From Pseudomonadota bacterium (GTDB lineage Bacteria > Pseudomonadota > Gammaproteobacteria > Burkholderiales > Thiobacteraceae): 64,000 nucleotides of DNA. The DNA is taken from positions 1-64,000 of the forward strand of contig JAKANO010000009.1 of the NCBI GenBank assembly GCA_021812385.1, written 5' to 3'. Shown one piece after another: positions 1-9,303 of the stretch. The position numbers were made by a program, and so were the translations under genes. Every line of letters starts with the position of its first letter. Position 1 is the first letter of the stretch. Under the pieces are notes generated by a model. The model ran no database searches. It was not told the origin of the DNA and saw only the letters and a list, made by a program, of their open reading frames with translations.

Positions 1-70
1 AGGACCGTGAAACGAGAACGCGCCGATGATAGTGCGGATTACCCGTGCGAAAGTAGGTCACCGCCAGGCA
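1..70 (+). rRNA. rrf: 5S ribosomal RNA, 3' part (partial)
   Basis: The first 70 bases match the 3' half of a betaproteobacterial 5S rRNA: the GAACG/CGCCGATGATAGTG segment, GCGAAAGTAGGTCACCGCC and the closing GCCAGGC that pairs with the missing 5' end. The 5' part, and presumably 23S and 16S, lie upstream of the window. A terminator follows at once, so this is the end of an rRNA operon. Confidence 0.93.
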
Positions 71-81
71 CCCCATAAAAA

Positions 82-106
82 CAAAGCCCTCCTCGTGAGG
101 GCTTTG
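82..106 (+). terminator. rRNA operon terminator
   Basis: A 9-bp perfect stem (CAAAGCCCT / AGGGCTTTG) with a 7-base loop starts 12 bases after the 5S rRNA. It is followed by a short, weak T-containing run. Its place fits termination of the rRNA operon before birA. Confidence 0.85.
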
Positions 107-233
107 TCGTTTGGAAGGAGGGAATGTGATTAAAAAACTCCTGCTATCGGAATAACAATTACAGCCAATCGCATTCGTAAACTAGCGTCGAACGCTATGT
201 TAAGATTTGACCGATATTCTTTTCGGCCTCCCG

Positions 234-1238
234 ATGTTGCCGCTAACTTTGCCAATTTTACGACTGTTGTCAGACGGGGAGTTTCATTCCGGTGAGTCCT
301 TGGCAGCCACGTTAGGCGTTTCACGCGCGAGCATCTGGAATGCTTTGCAATGCGCTGAAGCATTGGGTGTGCGTCTATATAAAATACGCGGCAGGGGCTA
401 TCAATTACCGGCGGCCATTGAATGGCTAGAACGGGAAAAAATTGCCTTACACATGGGGTTGAATGTTTCACAGCTTCCAATCGAAATTCATGATGTAGTC
501 GAATCAACAAACTCACTGCTGATGCAAAATGCTGCACAATGTCTCGATCAGGCGCGGTGTGTTGCTGCTGAGATCCAAACCCAGGGTCGCGGTCGCCGTG
601 GTAGAACCTGGCATGGCTCATTAGGTGGCTCTCTTACCTTTTCTTTGCTAAGACAATTCACTGTCGGTGCAGCGCAACTCTCCGGGTTGAGTCTTGCCGT
701 TGGTGTTGCCATGGTGCGTGCCTTAAGTGAAGTCGGCATCAGCAATGTACAGTTAAAATGGCCAAATGATTTATTGCATGGGTTCCATAAGCTTGGCGGC
801 GTGCTCATTGAGCTACAAGGTGATGCACTTGGACCCAGCACCACGGTTATAGGCGTGGGCTTGAACATACAACTCCCGGACAAGGTCAAGGATCAAATCA
901 ATCAGGCGGCAGTCGATTTAATGAGCTTGCAGCCGGACGATTTGTCACGCAATAAAGTCCTGGGCGTGACGTTGAGGCATTTGATGGTTGTGTTGGCGGA
1001 ATTTGAAGCGAATGGTTTTTCCGCTTTGCGCGATGAATGGCAGGACATGCATGCTTATCAAGATAAACCCGTCGTATTGCGCATGCCGGACGGCTCGGAA
1101 ATTACGGGCGTTGTGCGGGGCGTATCGTCGGAGGGGGCGCTGATTCTCAACACCTCTTCTGGTGAACGCCGTTTTGGCAGTGGTGAAATTAGTATGCGAC
1201 CAGACCCTAAAGCGGGCTCGGAATTAGAGGGAATTTGA
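234..1238 (+). CDS. birA: Biotin--[acetyl-CoA-carboxylase] ligase / biotin operon repressor BirA
   Basis: It activates biotin to biotinyl-AMP and attaches it to the biotin carrier protein of acetyl-CoA carboxylase. The N-terminal ~65 residues form a winged helix (SGESLAATLGVSRASIWNAL), so this is the bifunctional type that can also act as a repressor. The catalytic part shows the biotinyl-AMP loop GRGRRGRTW and KWPNDLL followed by KLGGVLIE; a small C-terminal SH3-like domain follows. The first ATG (234) is chosen over a TTG at 207 because it places the HTH as in the family; no good ribosome site is visible for either. The stop codon lies 2 bases before the coaX ATG, so the two are co-transcribed. 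Confidence 0.93.
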   Translation: MLPLTLPILRLLSDGEFHSGESLAATLGVSRASIWNALQCAEALGVRLYKIRGRGYQLPAAIEWLEREKIALHMGLNVSQLPIEIHDVVESTNSLLMQNAAQCLDQARCVAAEIQTQGRGRRGRTWHGSLGGSLTFSLLRQFTVGAAQLSGLSLAVGVAMVRALSEVGISNVQLKWPNDLLHGFHKLGGVLIELQGDALGPSTTVIGVGLNIQLPDKVKDQINQAAVDLMSLQPDDLSRNKVLGVTLRHLMVVLAEFEANGFSALRDEWQDMHAYQDKPVVLRMPDGSEITGVVRGVSSEGALILNTSSGERRFGSGEISMRPDPKAGSELEGI

Positions 1239-1240
1239 CC

Positions 1241-1969
1241 ATGCTGCTAGCCATTGACGCGGGAAATAGCTTTGTCAAATTTGCCTATCACGATGGTCAT
1301 GCATGGCAAGAACGGCAACGCGTCGCGCTGCATGATTTTTGTATTGCGCCCAGCCGTTACCTGCAACAATTACCCGAACAAATAATCATAGCGAACGTAA
1401 CTGGCCCCCTGTTTCAACAAGCCTTGGAGTCAGCTTTTCCTGGTGTTTCGATGCAATGGGTAAAAGCCGCTCCCATGGCTTGGGGAGTCAAGAATCAATA
1501 TGATGCGCCGGAACAACTAGGGTCGGATCGTTGGGCGATGCTCATTGCAGCGCGAGCACTACTAATGAAGCAATCCTGTGTAGTGGCATCCCTTGGCACT
1601 GCATTGACCGTGGATACGTTGACAGCGGAAGGAATCTTTCTTGGGGGCGTAATTGCGCCGGGGTTGCAACTCATGCACTTAGCGTTGGAAAGCGGTACTC
1701 ATGCGGTTTTGCCATCTATAGGCAAGGTCAGCAGGTTTCCTACCAATACAGCAGATGCAGTAGAGACTGGTCTTGTATACGCATTATTGGGCGTGATCGA
1801 AAAAACGCTCGCGGAATTTGAGACCCATATTCAGTGCCCAGCCATGACAATTCTGACCGGTGGAGGTGCGCATTTGATTGCACCTTACCTTAACAGGCCA
1901 GTGCAAGTCGTGGATAATTTGGTGCTCGATGGTTTGCTATTATTGTCCCGGGAAGAGAAGCGTCAATGA
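1241..1969 (+). CDS. coaX: Type III pantothenate kinase
   Basis: It phosphorylates pantothenate, the first step of coenzyme A synthesis; type III enzymes need a monovalent cation and resist CoA feedback. The ASKHA fold motifs are clear: phosphate-1 loop AIDAGNSFVKFA at the N-terminus, GSDRWAML, the SLGTALTVD phosphate-2 segment, GGVIAPG and the C-terminal TGGGAHLI. The ATG at 1241 has GAGGG about 9 bases upstream and is preferred over the overlapping TTG at 1235. The gene follows birA and overlaps the SPOR gene by ATGA; birA-coaX-SPOR is a common betaproteobacterial order. Confidence 0.95.
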   Translation: MLLAIDAGNSFVKFAYHDGHAWQERQRVALHDFCIAPSRYLQQLPEQIIIANVTGPLFQQALESAFPGVSMQWVKAAPMAWGVKNQYDAPEQLGSDRWAMLIAARALLMKQSCVVASLGTALTVDTLTAEGIFLGGVIAPGLQLMHLALESGTHAVLPSIGKVSRFPTNTADAVETGLVYALLGVIEKTLAEFETHIQCPAMTILTGGGAHLIAPYLNRPVQVVDNLVLDGLLLLSREEKRQ

Positions 1970-2595
1970 GACTTTTATTTTTCATATTACTGTTGGTCAA
2001 CGTGATGGCCTTTGCCTTCTACGCCTACCGTGACCAAGGCGCAAACTCATCTAAACCTGCGCTTCCGGAGCTGAATGCAGACCGCATTCGCTTGCAGGGT
2101 GCTGCGCCAGCGGGCGGCACAGTCAACAGCGTTTCAGAAAAACCGACTTGTTGGGCATGGAGCGGATTCAAGCCTGAAAACCGGGATGCGGCACGCGCGG
2201 CGCTGGACGAGTTGGCTTTGGGCGATAAGTTGACGCAGCCATCCAAGGAGGAGTTTTGGGTCTACATTCCGCCTTTGAAGAATAAACAAGAAGCCGAAAA
2301 AAAATTAGACGAGTTGAAAGCGCTGACGATCACGGATGCCAAGTTAGTGGATGAAGGCGGGAAATGGCGGTTTGCCATATCGCTCGCTATCGATCCAAGC
2401 GAAGATGCAGCGACGGTACATCTCAATCAACTCAAGGAAAAAGGCGTGAAATCGGCCAAAGTGTTGAAGCGGGAAGCGGTCGGCGACACTTTTGTGATAC
2501 AGCAAGCGGGTGAAAAAAATGTGGCGGCCCTAAAAGCGCTACAAACCCGGTTTGGCGAAACGTCGCTAAAACAGATCGAATGCCAGGCGCCTTAA
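1966..2595 (+). CDS. SPOR-domain membrane-anchored protein
   Basis: A single N-terminal membrane segment (LLFFILLLVNVMAFAFYAY) is followed by a periplasmic part with two SPOR-like stretches, at about residues 85-135 (FWVYIPPLKNKQEAEKKLDEL) and 145-200 (KGVKSAKVL...FVIQQAG). SPOR domains bind denuded glycan strands at division septa, so a cell-wall or division role is likely, though the repeat is diverged. The start overlaps the coaX stop (ATGA). Its end overlaps the convergent rfaE2 by 4 bases. The exact function is unknown. Confidence 0.75.
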   Translation: MRLLFFILLLVNVMAFAFYAYRDQGANSSKPALPELNADRIRLQGAAPAGGTVNSVSEKPTCWAWSGFKPENRDAARAALDELALGDKLTQPSKEEFWVYIPPLKNKQEAEKKLDELKALTITDAKLVDEGGKWRFAISLAIDPSEDAATVHLNQLKEKGVKSAKVLKREAVGDTFVIQQAGEKNVAALKALQTRFGETSLKQIECQAP

Positions 2596-3083
2596 AGCGC
2601 GCGAATCTTTTCCAGCATGGCCGTGGTGGAGCGGTGGTGCTGAAATGGGATAGAGTGCACACTGCCACCCCAAGCTAACACCTCATGACTGCCGACGATG
2701 GCATCCACGGGCCAGTCTCCGCCCTTGACCAACACCTCGGGCCGGCAAGCGAGAATCAAATTGCGTGGCGTGTCTTCATCGAACAGCGTCACCAATGAGA
2801 CCGCATCTAGCGCCGCAAGCACCGCAAGCCGGTCGGCCTCGGCATTAATCGGGCGGTCGTCACCCTTTCCCAGGCGCCTTACGGAAGCATCGCTATTTAC
2901 GCCGACCACTAAACTGGCTCCCAAGGCGCGTGCTTGGGCAAGATAAGTCACATGGCCGCGGTGCAAAATATCGAAACAGCCATTGGTAAATACCAGCGGA
3001 CGCGGCAACTCCGCGACGTGGGCGGCCAACTGATCGCGTGTGCAAATTTTACGTTCGAATGATGGCGGCGGATAAGCGGGCAT
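2592..3083 (-). CDS. rfaE2: D-glycero-beta-D-manno-heptose 1-phosphate adenylyltransferase (RfaE2)
   Basis: It makes ADP-heptose for the LPS inner core. This is the stand-alone nucleotidyltransferase half of HldE: TNGCFDILHRGHVTYL carries the HxGH nucleotide-binding motif, followed by VVGVNSD and the C-terminal HHRSTTAMLEKI. Length of ~163 residues is normal. An upstream in-frame ATG at 3110 would overlap dolP; the start at 3083 gives a 10-base gap and fits the family N-terminus better. It is last in the leftward lpoA-yraN-diaA-dolP-rfaE2 run. The kinase half (RfaE1) is not in the window. Confidence 0.9.
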   Translation of the reverse strand: MPAYPPPSFERKICTRDQLAAHVAELPRPLVFTNGCFDILHRGHVTYLAQARALGASLVVGVNSDASVRRLGKGDDRPINAEADRLAVLAALDAVSLVTLFDEDTPRNLILACRPEVLVKGGDWPVDAIVGSHEVLAWGGSVHSIPFQHHRSTTAMLEKIRAL

Positions 3084-3093
3084 GGCGTGTTGT

Positions 3094-3662
3094 TTAGTCC
3101 AAATATTCAAACAAACGTACTACCTTGGTGACACCCGAAGTGGTGCGCGCAATTTCGGTCGCATCTTCAGCTTCTTTATGGGTGACGATACCCAATAGAT
3201 AAACATTGCCCGCTTCCGTCACGACTTTGACATGCACGATATTGAACTTGTTGGCATCCACCATGCGTGCTTTTACTTTGGTGGTGATATAGCTGTCATT
3301 GCTGCGGTTGCCAAAGCTCGATAGTGGCGCGACCGCGATCTCATTAAATACTTGGCGCACGTTGGGCACCGTTTGCACGATGGTTTCAGCTTCTGTGCGT
3401 AGCGTTGGGTTCGGCGCTTCCCCGGTGAGCAGTAGTGCAAGATTGTAGCTGGTGACGTTGACGTGAACTTGATCCTTCAGTTTCTCCGAGAGGCGGCTTT
3501 GCGCTTTGATTTCGATGTTTTGATCCTCGATATAAATACCGGAAGTGCGGCGATCGTTGGCCATCGTAATGCCGGCTCCGACACCACCTGCAACGACAGG
3601 GACGCAGGCTTGGAGTAAAGGTACACAAGCAGCTAACAACAGCAGACTGGATAATTTGCGCA

Positions 3663-3663
<1 letters not shown>
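3094..3663 (-). CDS. dolP: Outer-membrane lipoprotein with two BON domains (DolP/YraP-like)
   Basis: The signal peptide ends in a lipobox (LLQAC), so this is a lipoprotein of ~189 residues. Two BON domains follow: residues ~50-115 (QSRLSEKLKDQVHVNVTSYN...) and ~125-189 (ITTKVKARMVDANKFNIVHVKV...). In enterobacteria DolP sits at the outer membrane and division site and supports envelope integrity and BAM activity. The gene start shares one base with the diaA stop (TAATG), and the diaA-dolP order equals that of E. coli diaA-yraP, which supports the name. Confidence 0.88.
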
Positions 3664-4316
<653 letters not shown>

Positions 4317-4340
4317 TTATAGTTCATCATTCCAAGGGAT

Positions 4341-4694
4341 TTAATCCGCGCTAAACGCATCGCGAATCCATTCTATCGTGCCGCTATTTGCCGCGCCAAG
4401 CAGCACCGCATCGAAGCGGCAAGCCGGTGGGCGGGTAAATTGCATTAAGTATTGTTGTGCCGTTTTAATCAGCTTGGCTTGCTTGGCTGCCGTGATGCTG
4501 GCGCGCGCACCGCCGAAATCATTGCTGCTGCGCATGCGCACTTCTGTAAACACTAAAACATCGCCATCGCGCAAAATGAGATCAATCTCGCCAAAACGCG
4601 TCAGGTAATTGCGCGCAATGAGCTTCAATCCGTTCTGTTTGAGATAGTCCAAGGCGCGTAGCTCGGCAGCCTGGCCGGACTCACGGCTGGGCAT
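4341..4694 (-). CDS. yraN: UPF0102 family protein YraN (predicted nuclease fold)
   Basis: A 117-residue protein of the UPF0102 family, with a restriction-endonuclease-like core: GQAAELRALDYL, ARNYLTRFGEIDLILRDGDVLVFTEVRMR. The family GEIDLI...FVEVK motif is present, with Arg instead of Lys after the last Val. A nuclease role in DNA repair or uptake has been proposed for the family but not settled. It overlaps lpoA by 14 bases and is followed by diaA after 87 bases. Confidence 0.9.
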   Translation of the reverse strand: MPSRESGQAAELRALDYLKQNGLKLIARNYLTRFGEIDLILRDGDVLVFTEVRMRSSNDFGGARASITAAKQAKLIKTAQQYLMQFTRPPACRFDAVLLGAANSGTIEWIRDAFSAD

Positions 4695-5775
4695 TGTCGA
4701 GCACCACGACGGTGTTGGCCTGGAATTCCGCGGCGGTCAGCTCGCGCGTGAATTGCTGGTCGGCGAGACGAATCTGGCCAGTCACGCCATCCAACACCGT
4801 GCCCGAGGTCGGCATTGTGCCTTGATAAAAAAGTTGCGCTAAACGATAAGCATCAATTCCCATCGCGTAGAGCCGCTCGTCATCGGCGCTCATGTTTCTT
4901 TCCGGACGCGTAAATACCATCACGGCCGGATGATCCGGCTGCAATAACCAAGGCATGTCCAGAAAACGCACTTCAGCCAAGTCGACATTGCCTGGCGACG
5001 CCATGCCGGTAAACACTTGCGATGTTGCATAGCTGGCAATATTGTTTAATAGATAAGGTCGAGCCAGGCTTGCGTCATGTGCGTTCAGGGCAAGAAAAAT
5101 TGCATCGGCTTTCAATGTCGACACGAACTCATGCAAGGTATTCAGGTCAGTGCTGGGGGAAAAGGTCAGTTGTGCCGCAATGGTGCCGCCTTGACGCTGC
5201 CAGGTTTCGCTGAAAGCGGACAGCAGCCGTTTTCCCAATGCGCTGGGAGAGCTGACGATAATCACCGATTGGTGGCCTTTGCGCCGCATGAGTTGCGCCA
5301 CTTGGCGCGCTTCCGCGTCGAGCGACAGGCCGAATAAGTAGAGGTTGTGGTTGGTGATCTCTATGTCCGGCACGCTTAAGGCCACGGTGGGCACATTAAC
5401 AAGATTCGATTCGGCAAGTGCTGCGATGGCGGATTTGGTCAAGGGGCCGATAATCACCTTGGCGCCATTGTTCAACGCTTGCTGGTAAGCGGTCAGCACA
5501 TCGTTGGCATCATCGCTGGTCGGATAGATCCGTATCGGCGGCGTGCCGGGTTGCAGTTTGGCGGCCGCGAGCAAGCCTTGCTTAACGTCCTCCGCAGCTT
5601 GGCGAAAGGCATTGGCATTCAGCGGCAAAATGACGCCGATATGCGCACTCGCCGCATCGGCCTTACCTTGCGCCGCATTCTCTGCTAGGGTGGGCGCTGC
5701 CAACGTCACCAGCAGCAAGCCCAACCCCAGTATTTCTACACGACGCAATAGATGAACGAAAAGACAGAAAGTCAT
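4681..5775 (-). CDS. lpoA: Penicillin-binding protein activator LpoA, short form
   Basis: The 364-residue protein has an N-terminal hydrophobic signal segment followed by a periplasmic type I ligand-binding fold (IGVILPLNANAFRQAAEDVKQG, PIRIYPTSD, VIIGPLTKSAIAAL, VIIVSSPSALGKRLLSAF). This matches the C-terminal domain of LpoA, which activates PBP1A. It lacks the N-terminal TPR half of the E. coli protein, and I see no lipobox cysteine after the signal segment, which is unusual. The ATG at 5775 lies 6 bases from the rsmI ATG; a TTG at 5748 is another possible start. Confidence 0.83.
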   Translation of the reverse strand: MTFCLFVHLLRRVEILGLGLLLVTLAAPTLAENAAQGKADAASAHIGVILPLNANAFRQAAEDVKQGLLAAAKLQPGTPPIRIYPTSDDANDVLTAYQQALNNGAKVIIGPLTKSAIAALAESNLVNVPTVALSVPDIEITNHNLYLFGLSLDAEARQVAQLMRRKGHQSVIIVSSPSALGKRLLSAFSETWQRQGGTIAAQLTFSPSTDLNTLHEFVSTLKADAIFLALNAHDASLARPYLLNNIASYATSQVFTGMASPGNVDLAEVRFLDMPWLLQPDHPAVMVFTRPERNMSADDERLYAMGIDAYRLAQLFYQGTMPTSGTVLDGVTGQIRLADQQFTRELTAAEFQANTVVVLDNAQP

Positions 5776-5781
5776 AACGCA

Positions 5782-6633
5782 ATGGCCAAAAGTGAAGGCC
5801 TATTATATGTGGTCGCCACCCCTATTGGAAATCTGGGCGATATTACCTTGCGCGCCTTGGAAGTGCTGAAACAAGCCGATCTCATCGCCGCGGAAGATAC
5901 GCGCTTAACCGGCCATCTGCTGAAGCATTTTGGCATCAGCGCCAAACTGCTTTCGGTGCGCGAACACAATGAGGAAACAGGCGCGCTGAAGCTTATCGAT
6001 GCCATGCGCGAAGGGCGCAGCGTTGCCTTGGTCACCGATGCCGGCACGCCGGCGGTCAGCGATCCAGGCGCGCGCGTGGTGGCGGCGGTGCGTGCTGCAG
6101 GATTCGCGGTGGTGCCGATACCCGGCGCGAATGCCGCCGTGGCAGCGCTTTCGGTGTCCGGCCTCAACGCGCCGCATTTTCTTTTCTATGGTTTCTTGCC
6201 GGCTAAAACCGGCGAGCGCCGCAGTGCCTTGGAAGCGCTGAAAGCCCTGCCGTATGCGCTGGTGTTTTATGAGGCGCCGCATCGCATCGCCGAAACCATC
6301 GACGATTTACTGACTATTCTCGGCGGCGAACGGGAAATTGTGTTTGGCCGTGAACTGACCAAAACCTTCGAACAAATACAGGTTTGCCCCTTGCGCGAGG
6401 CCAGCGCTTGGCTGAGTGCCGATGCGAACCGGCAACGCGGCGAATTCGTGCTGATTGTCTCCGGCGCAACCGAAGATACCTCCGCCGGAGACGGTGAGCG
6501 CGTGCTGAAAATATTGCTGCGCGAGCTGCCAGCCAGCCAAGCCGCCAAGCTCGCCGCGCAGATTAGCGGCGAGAAGAAAAATGCTTTATACGAATTGGCG
6601 TTGCAGCTGAAAAAAGAATCAGGATCGGCGTGA
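5782..6633 (+). CDS. rsmI: 16S rRNA (cytidine(1402)-2'-O)-methyltransferase RsmI
   Basis: It 2'-O-methylates C1402 in the 16S rRNA decoding centre using SAM. Motifs of the tetrapyrrole-methylase fold are clear: LYVVATPIGNLGDITLRAL, AAEDTRLTGHLL, LVTDAGTPAVSDPG and PIPGANAAVAALSVSG. A start at 5782 puts the LYVVATPIGN motif eight residues in, as in close relatives; an in-frame ATG at 5752 would overlap the divergent lpoA. The divergent rsmI / lpoA arrangement equals that of E. coli. Confidence 0.94.
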   Translation: MAKSEGLLYVVATPIGNLGDITLRALEVLKQADLIAAEDTRLTGHLLKHFGISAKLLSVREHNEETGALKLIDAMREGRSVALVTDAGTPAVSDPGARVVAAVRAAGFAVVPIPGANAAVAALSVSGLNAPHFLFYGFLPAKTGERRSALEALKALPYALVFYEAPHRIAETIDDLLTILGGEREIVFGRELTKTFEQIQVCPLREASAWLSADANRQRGEFVLIVSGATEDTSAGDGERVLKILLRELPASQAAKLAAQISGEKKNALYELALQLKKESGSA

Positions 6634-6636
6634 GCG

Positions 6637-7095
6637 CTACTTCGTTTCACGCACCGTATCGAAAATTTTCTCCAAATCTTTTTCCCAGCGCTCGAACACC
6701 GGCTTCAAGGCGGGGTCTGGATAAAATTGCTTGAGCAAGTTGGGGCGCGCCGTGGTGAGGATGGTGTTGCCTTCCTCGGCAAAGATGGCGACTGACAAGG
6801 GCAGATAGGGCACGAGATCAGGATGCTGCGCCGCGAGCGCCTCCACTTCGCCCGGCTTGCCATAGAACACCACGCGATAGCGGTCGGTCTTGTAACCCTT
6901 GGCCTCCAGGCCGACATCAACGCGCTGCACTTTGGTCACCTTATAGCCTTGATCCTTGATCGCGGCTTGCAGGGTCGACATCGCATCCTCAAAATTTTGC
7001 GCGGAACGCACGATCAGCATTTCATCGGCGTGGGCCGGCTGCCCGGCGCAACACAGCAGCGCGAGCGCGATCATTAACTGGCGGGAAAATTTCAT
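6637..7095 (-). CDS. Secreted DUF302 protein
   Basis: A signal peptide (LMIALALLCCAGQPAHA) precedes one DUF302 domain (residues ~25-125: MLIVRSAQNFEDAMSTLQAAI...). DUF302 is a small alpha-beta fold of unknown function, common in sulfur- and iron-oxidisers. The start at 7095 (MKFSRQ) overlaps the stop of the cytochrome-DUF302 gene by ATGA, so the pair is translationally coupled. That pairing suggests the two DUF302 units work together in the periplasm. The exact role is unknown. Confidence 0.82.
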   Translation of the reverse strand: MKFSRQLMIALALLCCAGQPAHADEMLIVRSAQNFEDAMSTLQAAIKDQGYKVTKVQRVDVGLEAKGYKTDRYRVVFYGKPGEVEALAAQHPDLVPYLPLSVAIFAEEGNTILTTARPNLLKQFYPDPALKPVFERWEKDLEKIFDTVRETK

Positions 7096-8135
7096 AGCGA
7101 TGCTTCCTCCATAATCGCGGTGTACATTTTGGTGACTTGATCGCACATCTCATTCAACTCTGCATTGTTGAAAATGCGCGATAAACGTTTTGGGTTGACC
7201 GCCAGCATGCGCACTTTGCCGCCGCGCTCGACCACCGTGATGCGGCAGGGCAAAAAGAGCCCAACGCGCGGGTCGGTCGCGAGCGCCTTATTGAGCAAGC
7301 CAAAGTTGCAAAAGTAGATGATGTGCTGTGTTTGGTCTTCTTTATCATCGGCCACCAAGCCGCTATTCAGCGCTTGTTCGCGGATCAGCACGAAGTTATT
7401 CGAGCTCACCGCCTTGCGCACATTCTCGATGGTGGTTTTAAGATCGTACGGCGAGTCCATGGCGAGGATGGCTGCATCCGTAGACAATACAGTCGCGGAA
7501 GGCGCGGGTGATTTCTGCTCCAAGCTGCGCAAAAACGCCACAATATCGTTGAGATCCTGGTCCTTTAATCCTTTCTTGCTGAATGCCACCATCGGCGTGC
7601 CGTCACGCCCCGTGACCAGGGTGTGCTTGATCATGGCATCGGAAGCCGCAGCCAGGAACCCTGCGTTGTGCAGCGATGGCGCCATGATGGGCAAGTCGCG
7701 CGGGCGCGAGAGCGTGACCCCGGTGCCATGCCCGCCTTCAGCTTGTTGGCCATGACAGGCGGCGCAATTTTTGGCGAATAATGCTGCGCCGTGTTGCGCA
7801 TTGCCGCGCACCGGCTTGTTGTCGTAATGCGGAATCTTGCCGTGGTACCAGCTACGCAAGTGCTGCACGATGGCGGCCACTTCGTCATCCTTGAACTGGG
7901 TGAAAGCCGGCATGACGCGTCCCGGTCGGCCCAGGCGAATCGTGCGGACCAAATAATGATCATCGACCGTCGCTTGGAAAGATGGCAGGGATAAAGGAAC
8001 GCCAATGCCCCCGGTGCCGTTTTCGCCATGGCACGCGGCGCAATTTTGCGCAAACAGTTTGGCGCCGTCGGGAGCGGCAAGGGCGGGCGCTGCGCAACTC
8101 AGCAACAATACAAGCACGTTTCGAATGAGTTTCAT
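7092..8135 (-). CDS. Dihaem cytochrome c fused to a DUF302 domain
   Basis: After a signal peptide (VLVLLLSCAAPALA) come two class I cytochrome c domains, each with CAACH: C32/C35/H36 with a candidate Met ligand in GRVMPAF, and C124/C127/H128 with a candidate Met in GTPMVAF. From about residue 225 the chain continues as a DUF302 domain (SPYDLKTTIENVRKAV...FLPCRITVVERGGKVRM). Periplasmic electron transfer is clear from the haem sites; what DUF302 adds is unknown. It is the first gene of a two-gene unit with the free DUF302 protein. A plausible promoter lies upstream at 8182-8209. Confidence 0.88.
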   Translation of the reverse strand: MKLIRNVLVLLLSCAAPALAAPDGAKLFAQNCAACHGENGTGGIGVPLSLPSFQATVDDHYLVRTIRLGRPGRVMPAFTQFKDDEVAAIVQHLRSWYHGKIPHYDNKPVRGNAQHGAALFAKNCAACHGQQAEGGHGTGVTLSRPRDLPIMAPSLHNAGFLAAASDAMIKHTLVTGRDGTPMVAFSKKGLKDQDLNDIVAFLRSLEQKSPAPSATVLSTDAAILAMDSPYDLKTTIENVRKAVSSNNFVLIREQALNSGLVADDKEDQTQHIIYFCNFGLLNKALATDPRVGLFLPCRITVVERGGKVRMLAVNPKRLSRIFNNAELNEMCDQVTKMYTAIMEEASL

Positions 8136-8181
8136 GGCGTGATCTTTTTAAAAGGATTGAGGATGTATATATCTTAAATCT

Positions 8182-8209
8182 AATATACCTTGTCGCAATG
8201 GATAGTCAA
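8182..8209 (-). promoter_or_regulatory. Predicted sigma-70 promoter for the cytochrome-DUF302 pair
   Basis: On the minus strand TTGACT is followed after 16 bases by TATATT. The start of transcription would fall near 8175, 40 bases before the cytochrome ATG. This rests on sequence match only. Confidence 0.45.
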
Positions 8210-8264
8210 GCATCAAACGACTTGCACGACGCGGCGCAGGGGCATCGGCTATACTAAAAACATT

Positions 8265-9302
8265 ATGGTAAAAATTCTCGAAATCACCCGTCCCGACGAT
8301 TGGCATCTGCACTTGCGCGACGGCGCTTTGATGTCCGCAGTGCTACCCGATACCGCACGCCGCTTTGCCCGCGCCATCATCATGCCGAATCTAAAACCAC
8401 CTGTCACGACGACCGCGCTGGCGCTAGCCTATCATGCGCAGATTCTTGCGGCGCTGCCCGCGGGTTTGCGGTTTGCGCCCTTGATGACGCTGTACCTGAC
8501 CGACAACACCACGGCGGCTGAAATTCACGCGGCGAAAACCAGCGGCATCGTGCATGGCGTGAAATATTATCCCGCCGGCGCGACCACCCATTCCGATGCC
8601 GGTGTGACGGCCATTACGAAATGCGATGCGGCCCTGGCGGCCATGCAAGAAGTCGGCCTGCCGCTGCTGATTCATGGCGAAGTGACCAATCCCGAAGTGG
8701 ATGTGTTCGATCGCGAGCATGCATTCATCGACCAAGTGTTGATGCCGCTGGTGCAGCGCTATCCCAAACTCAAGATCGCGTTTGAGCACATCACCACGCG
8801 CCAAGCGGTGAACTTCGTCAGCACTACGCCGGATACCGTGGCCGCGACGATTACGCCGCATCATCTGCTGTATAACCGCAACGCCATGTTCGCCTCCGGC
8901 ATCCGCCCGCATATGTATTGCCTGCCGGTGCTCAAGCGCGAGCTGCACCGCGCCGCCTTGATCGATGCTGCGACCAGCGGCAATGCCAAATTTTTCCTCG
9001 GCACCGACAGCGCGCCGCATGCGCGGCCGACCAAAGAGACGGCCTGCGGCTGCGCCGGCATCTACAGCGCGCATGCCGCGATCGAGCTGTATGCCGAGGC
9101 ATTCGAAGCGGCGGGGGCGCTGGACAAACTCGAAGCCTTTGCGAGTTTCTTTGGGCCGGATTTTTATGGACTACCGCGCAATACCGATCGCATCACGCTG
9201 GTTAAGGAATCGTGGAAAGTACCCGCGGAACGCGCGTTCGGCCAACATACTTTAGTGCCGCTGCGCGCGGGCGAGCAGGTGGCCTGGCGCCTGGTGGATT
9301 GA
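8265..9302 (+). CDS. pyrC: Dihydroorotase (class II)
   Basis: It cyclises carbamoyl aspartate to dihydroorotate in pyrimidine synthesis. Metal ligands are visible: [10 protein letters not shown] (HxH), [13 protein letters not shown] with the bridging Lys, [15 protein letters not shown] and LGTDSAPH with the catalytic Asp. Length of 345 residues is typical of E. coli-type PyrC. The start at 8265 ([13 protein letters not shown]) fits relatives; longer in-frame starts add unrelated sequence. A TATACT box ends 10 bases before the ATG, so the leader may be very short. A zinc-ribbon gene follows one base after the stop. Confidence 0.95.
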   Translation: MVKILEITRPDDWHLHLRDGALMSAVLPDTARRFARAIIMPNLKPPVTTTALALAYHAQILAALPAGLRFAPLMTLYLTDNTTAAEIHAAKTSGIVHGVKYYPAGATTHSDAGVTAITKCDAALAAMQEVGLPLLIHGEVTNPEVDVFDREHAFIDQVLMPLVQRYPKLKIAFEHITTRQAVNFVSTTPDTVAATITPHHLLYNRNAMFASGIRPHMYCLPVLKRELHRAALIDAATSGNAKFFLGTDSAPHARPTKETACGCAGIYSAHAAIELYAEAFEAAGALDKLEAFASFFGPDFYGLPRNTDRITLVKESWKVPAERAFGQHTLVPLRAGEQVAWRLVD

Positions 9303-9303
9303 C

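Noticed and set aside
8222-8255. TTGCAC ... TATACT as a pyrC promoter
   Set aside because: The spacer would be 22 bases, too long; only the -10 box is plausible.
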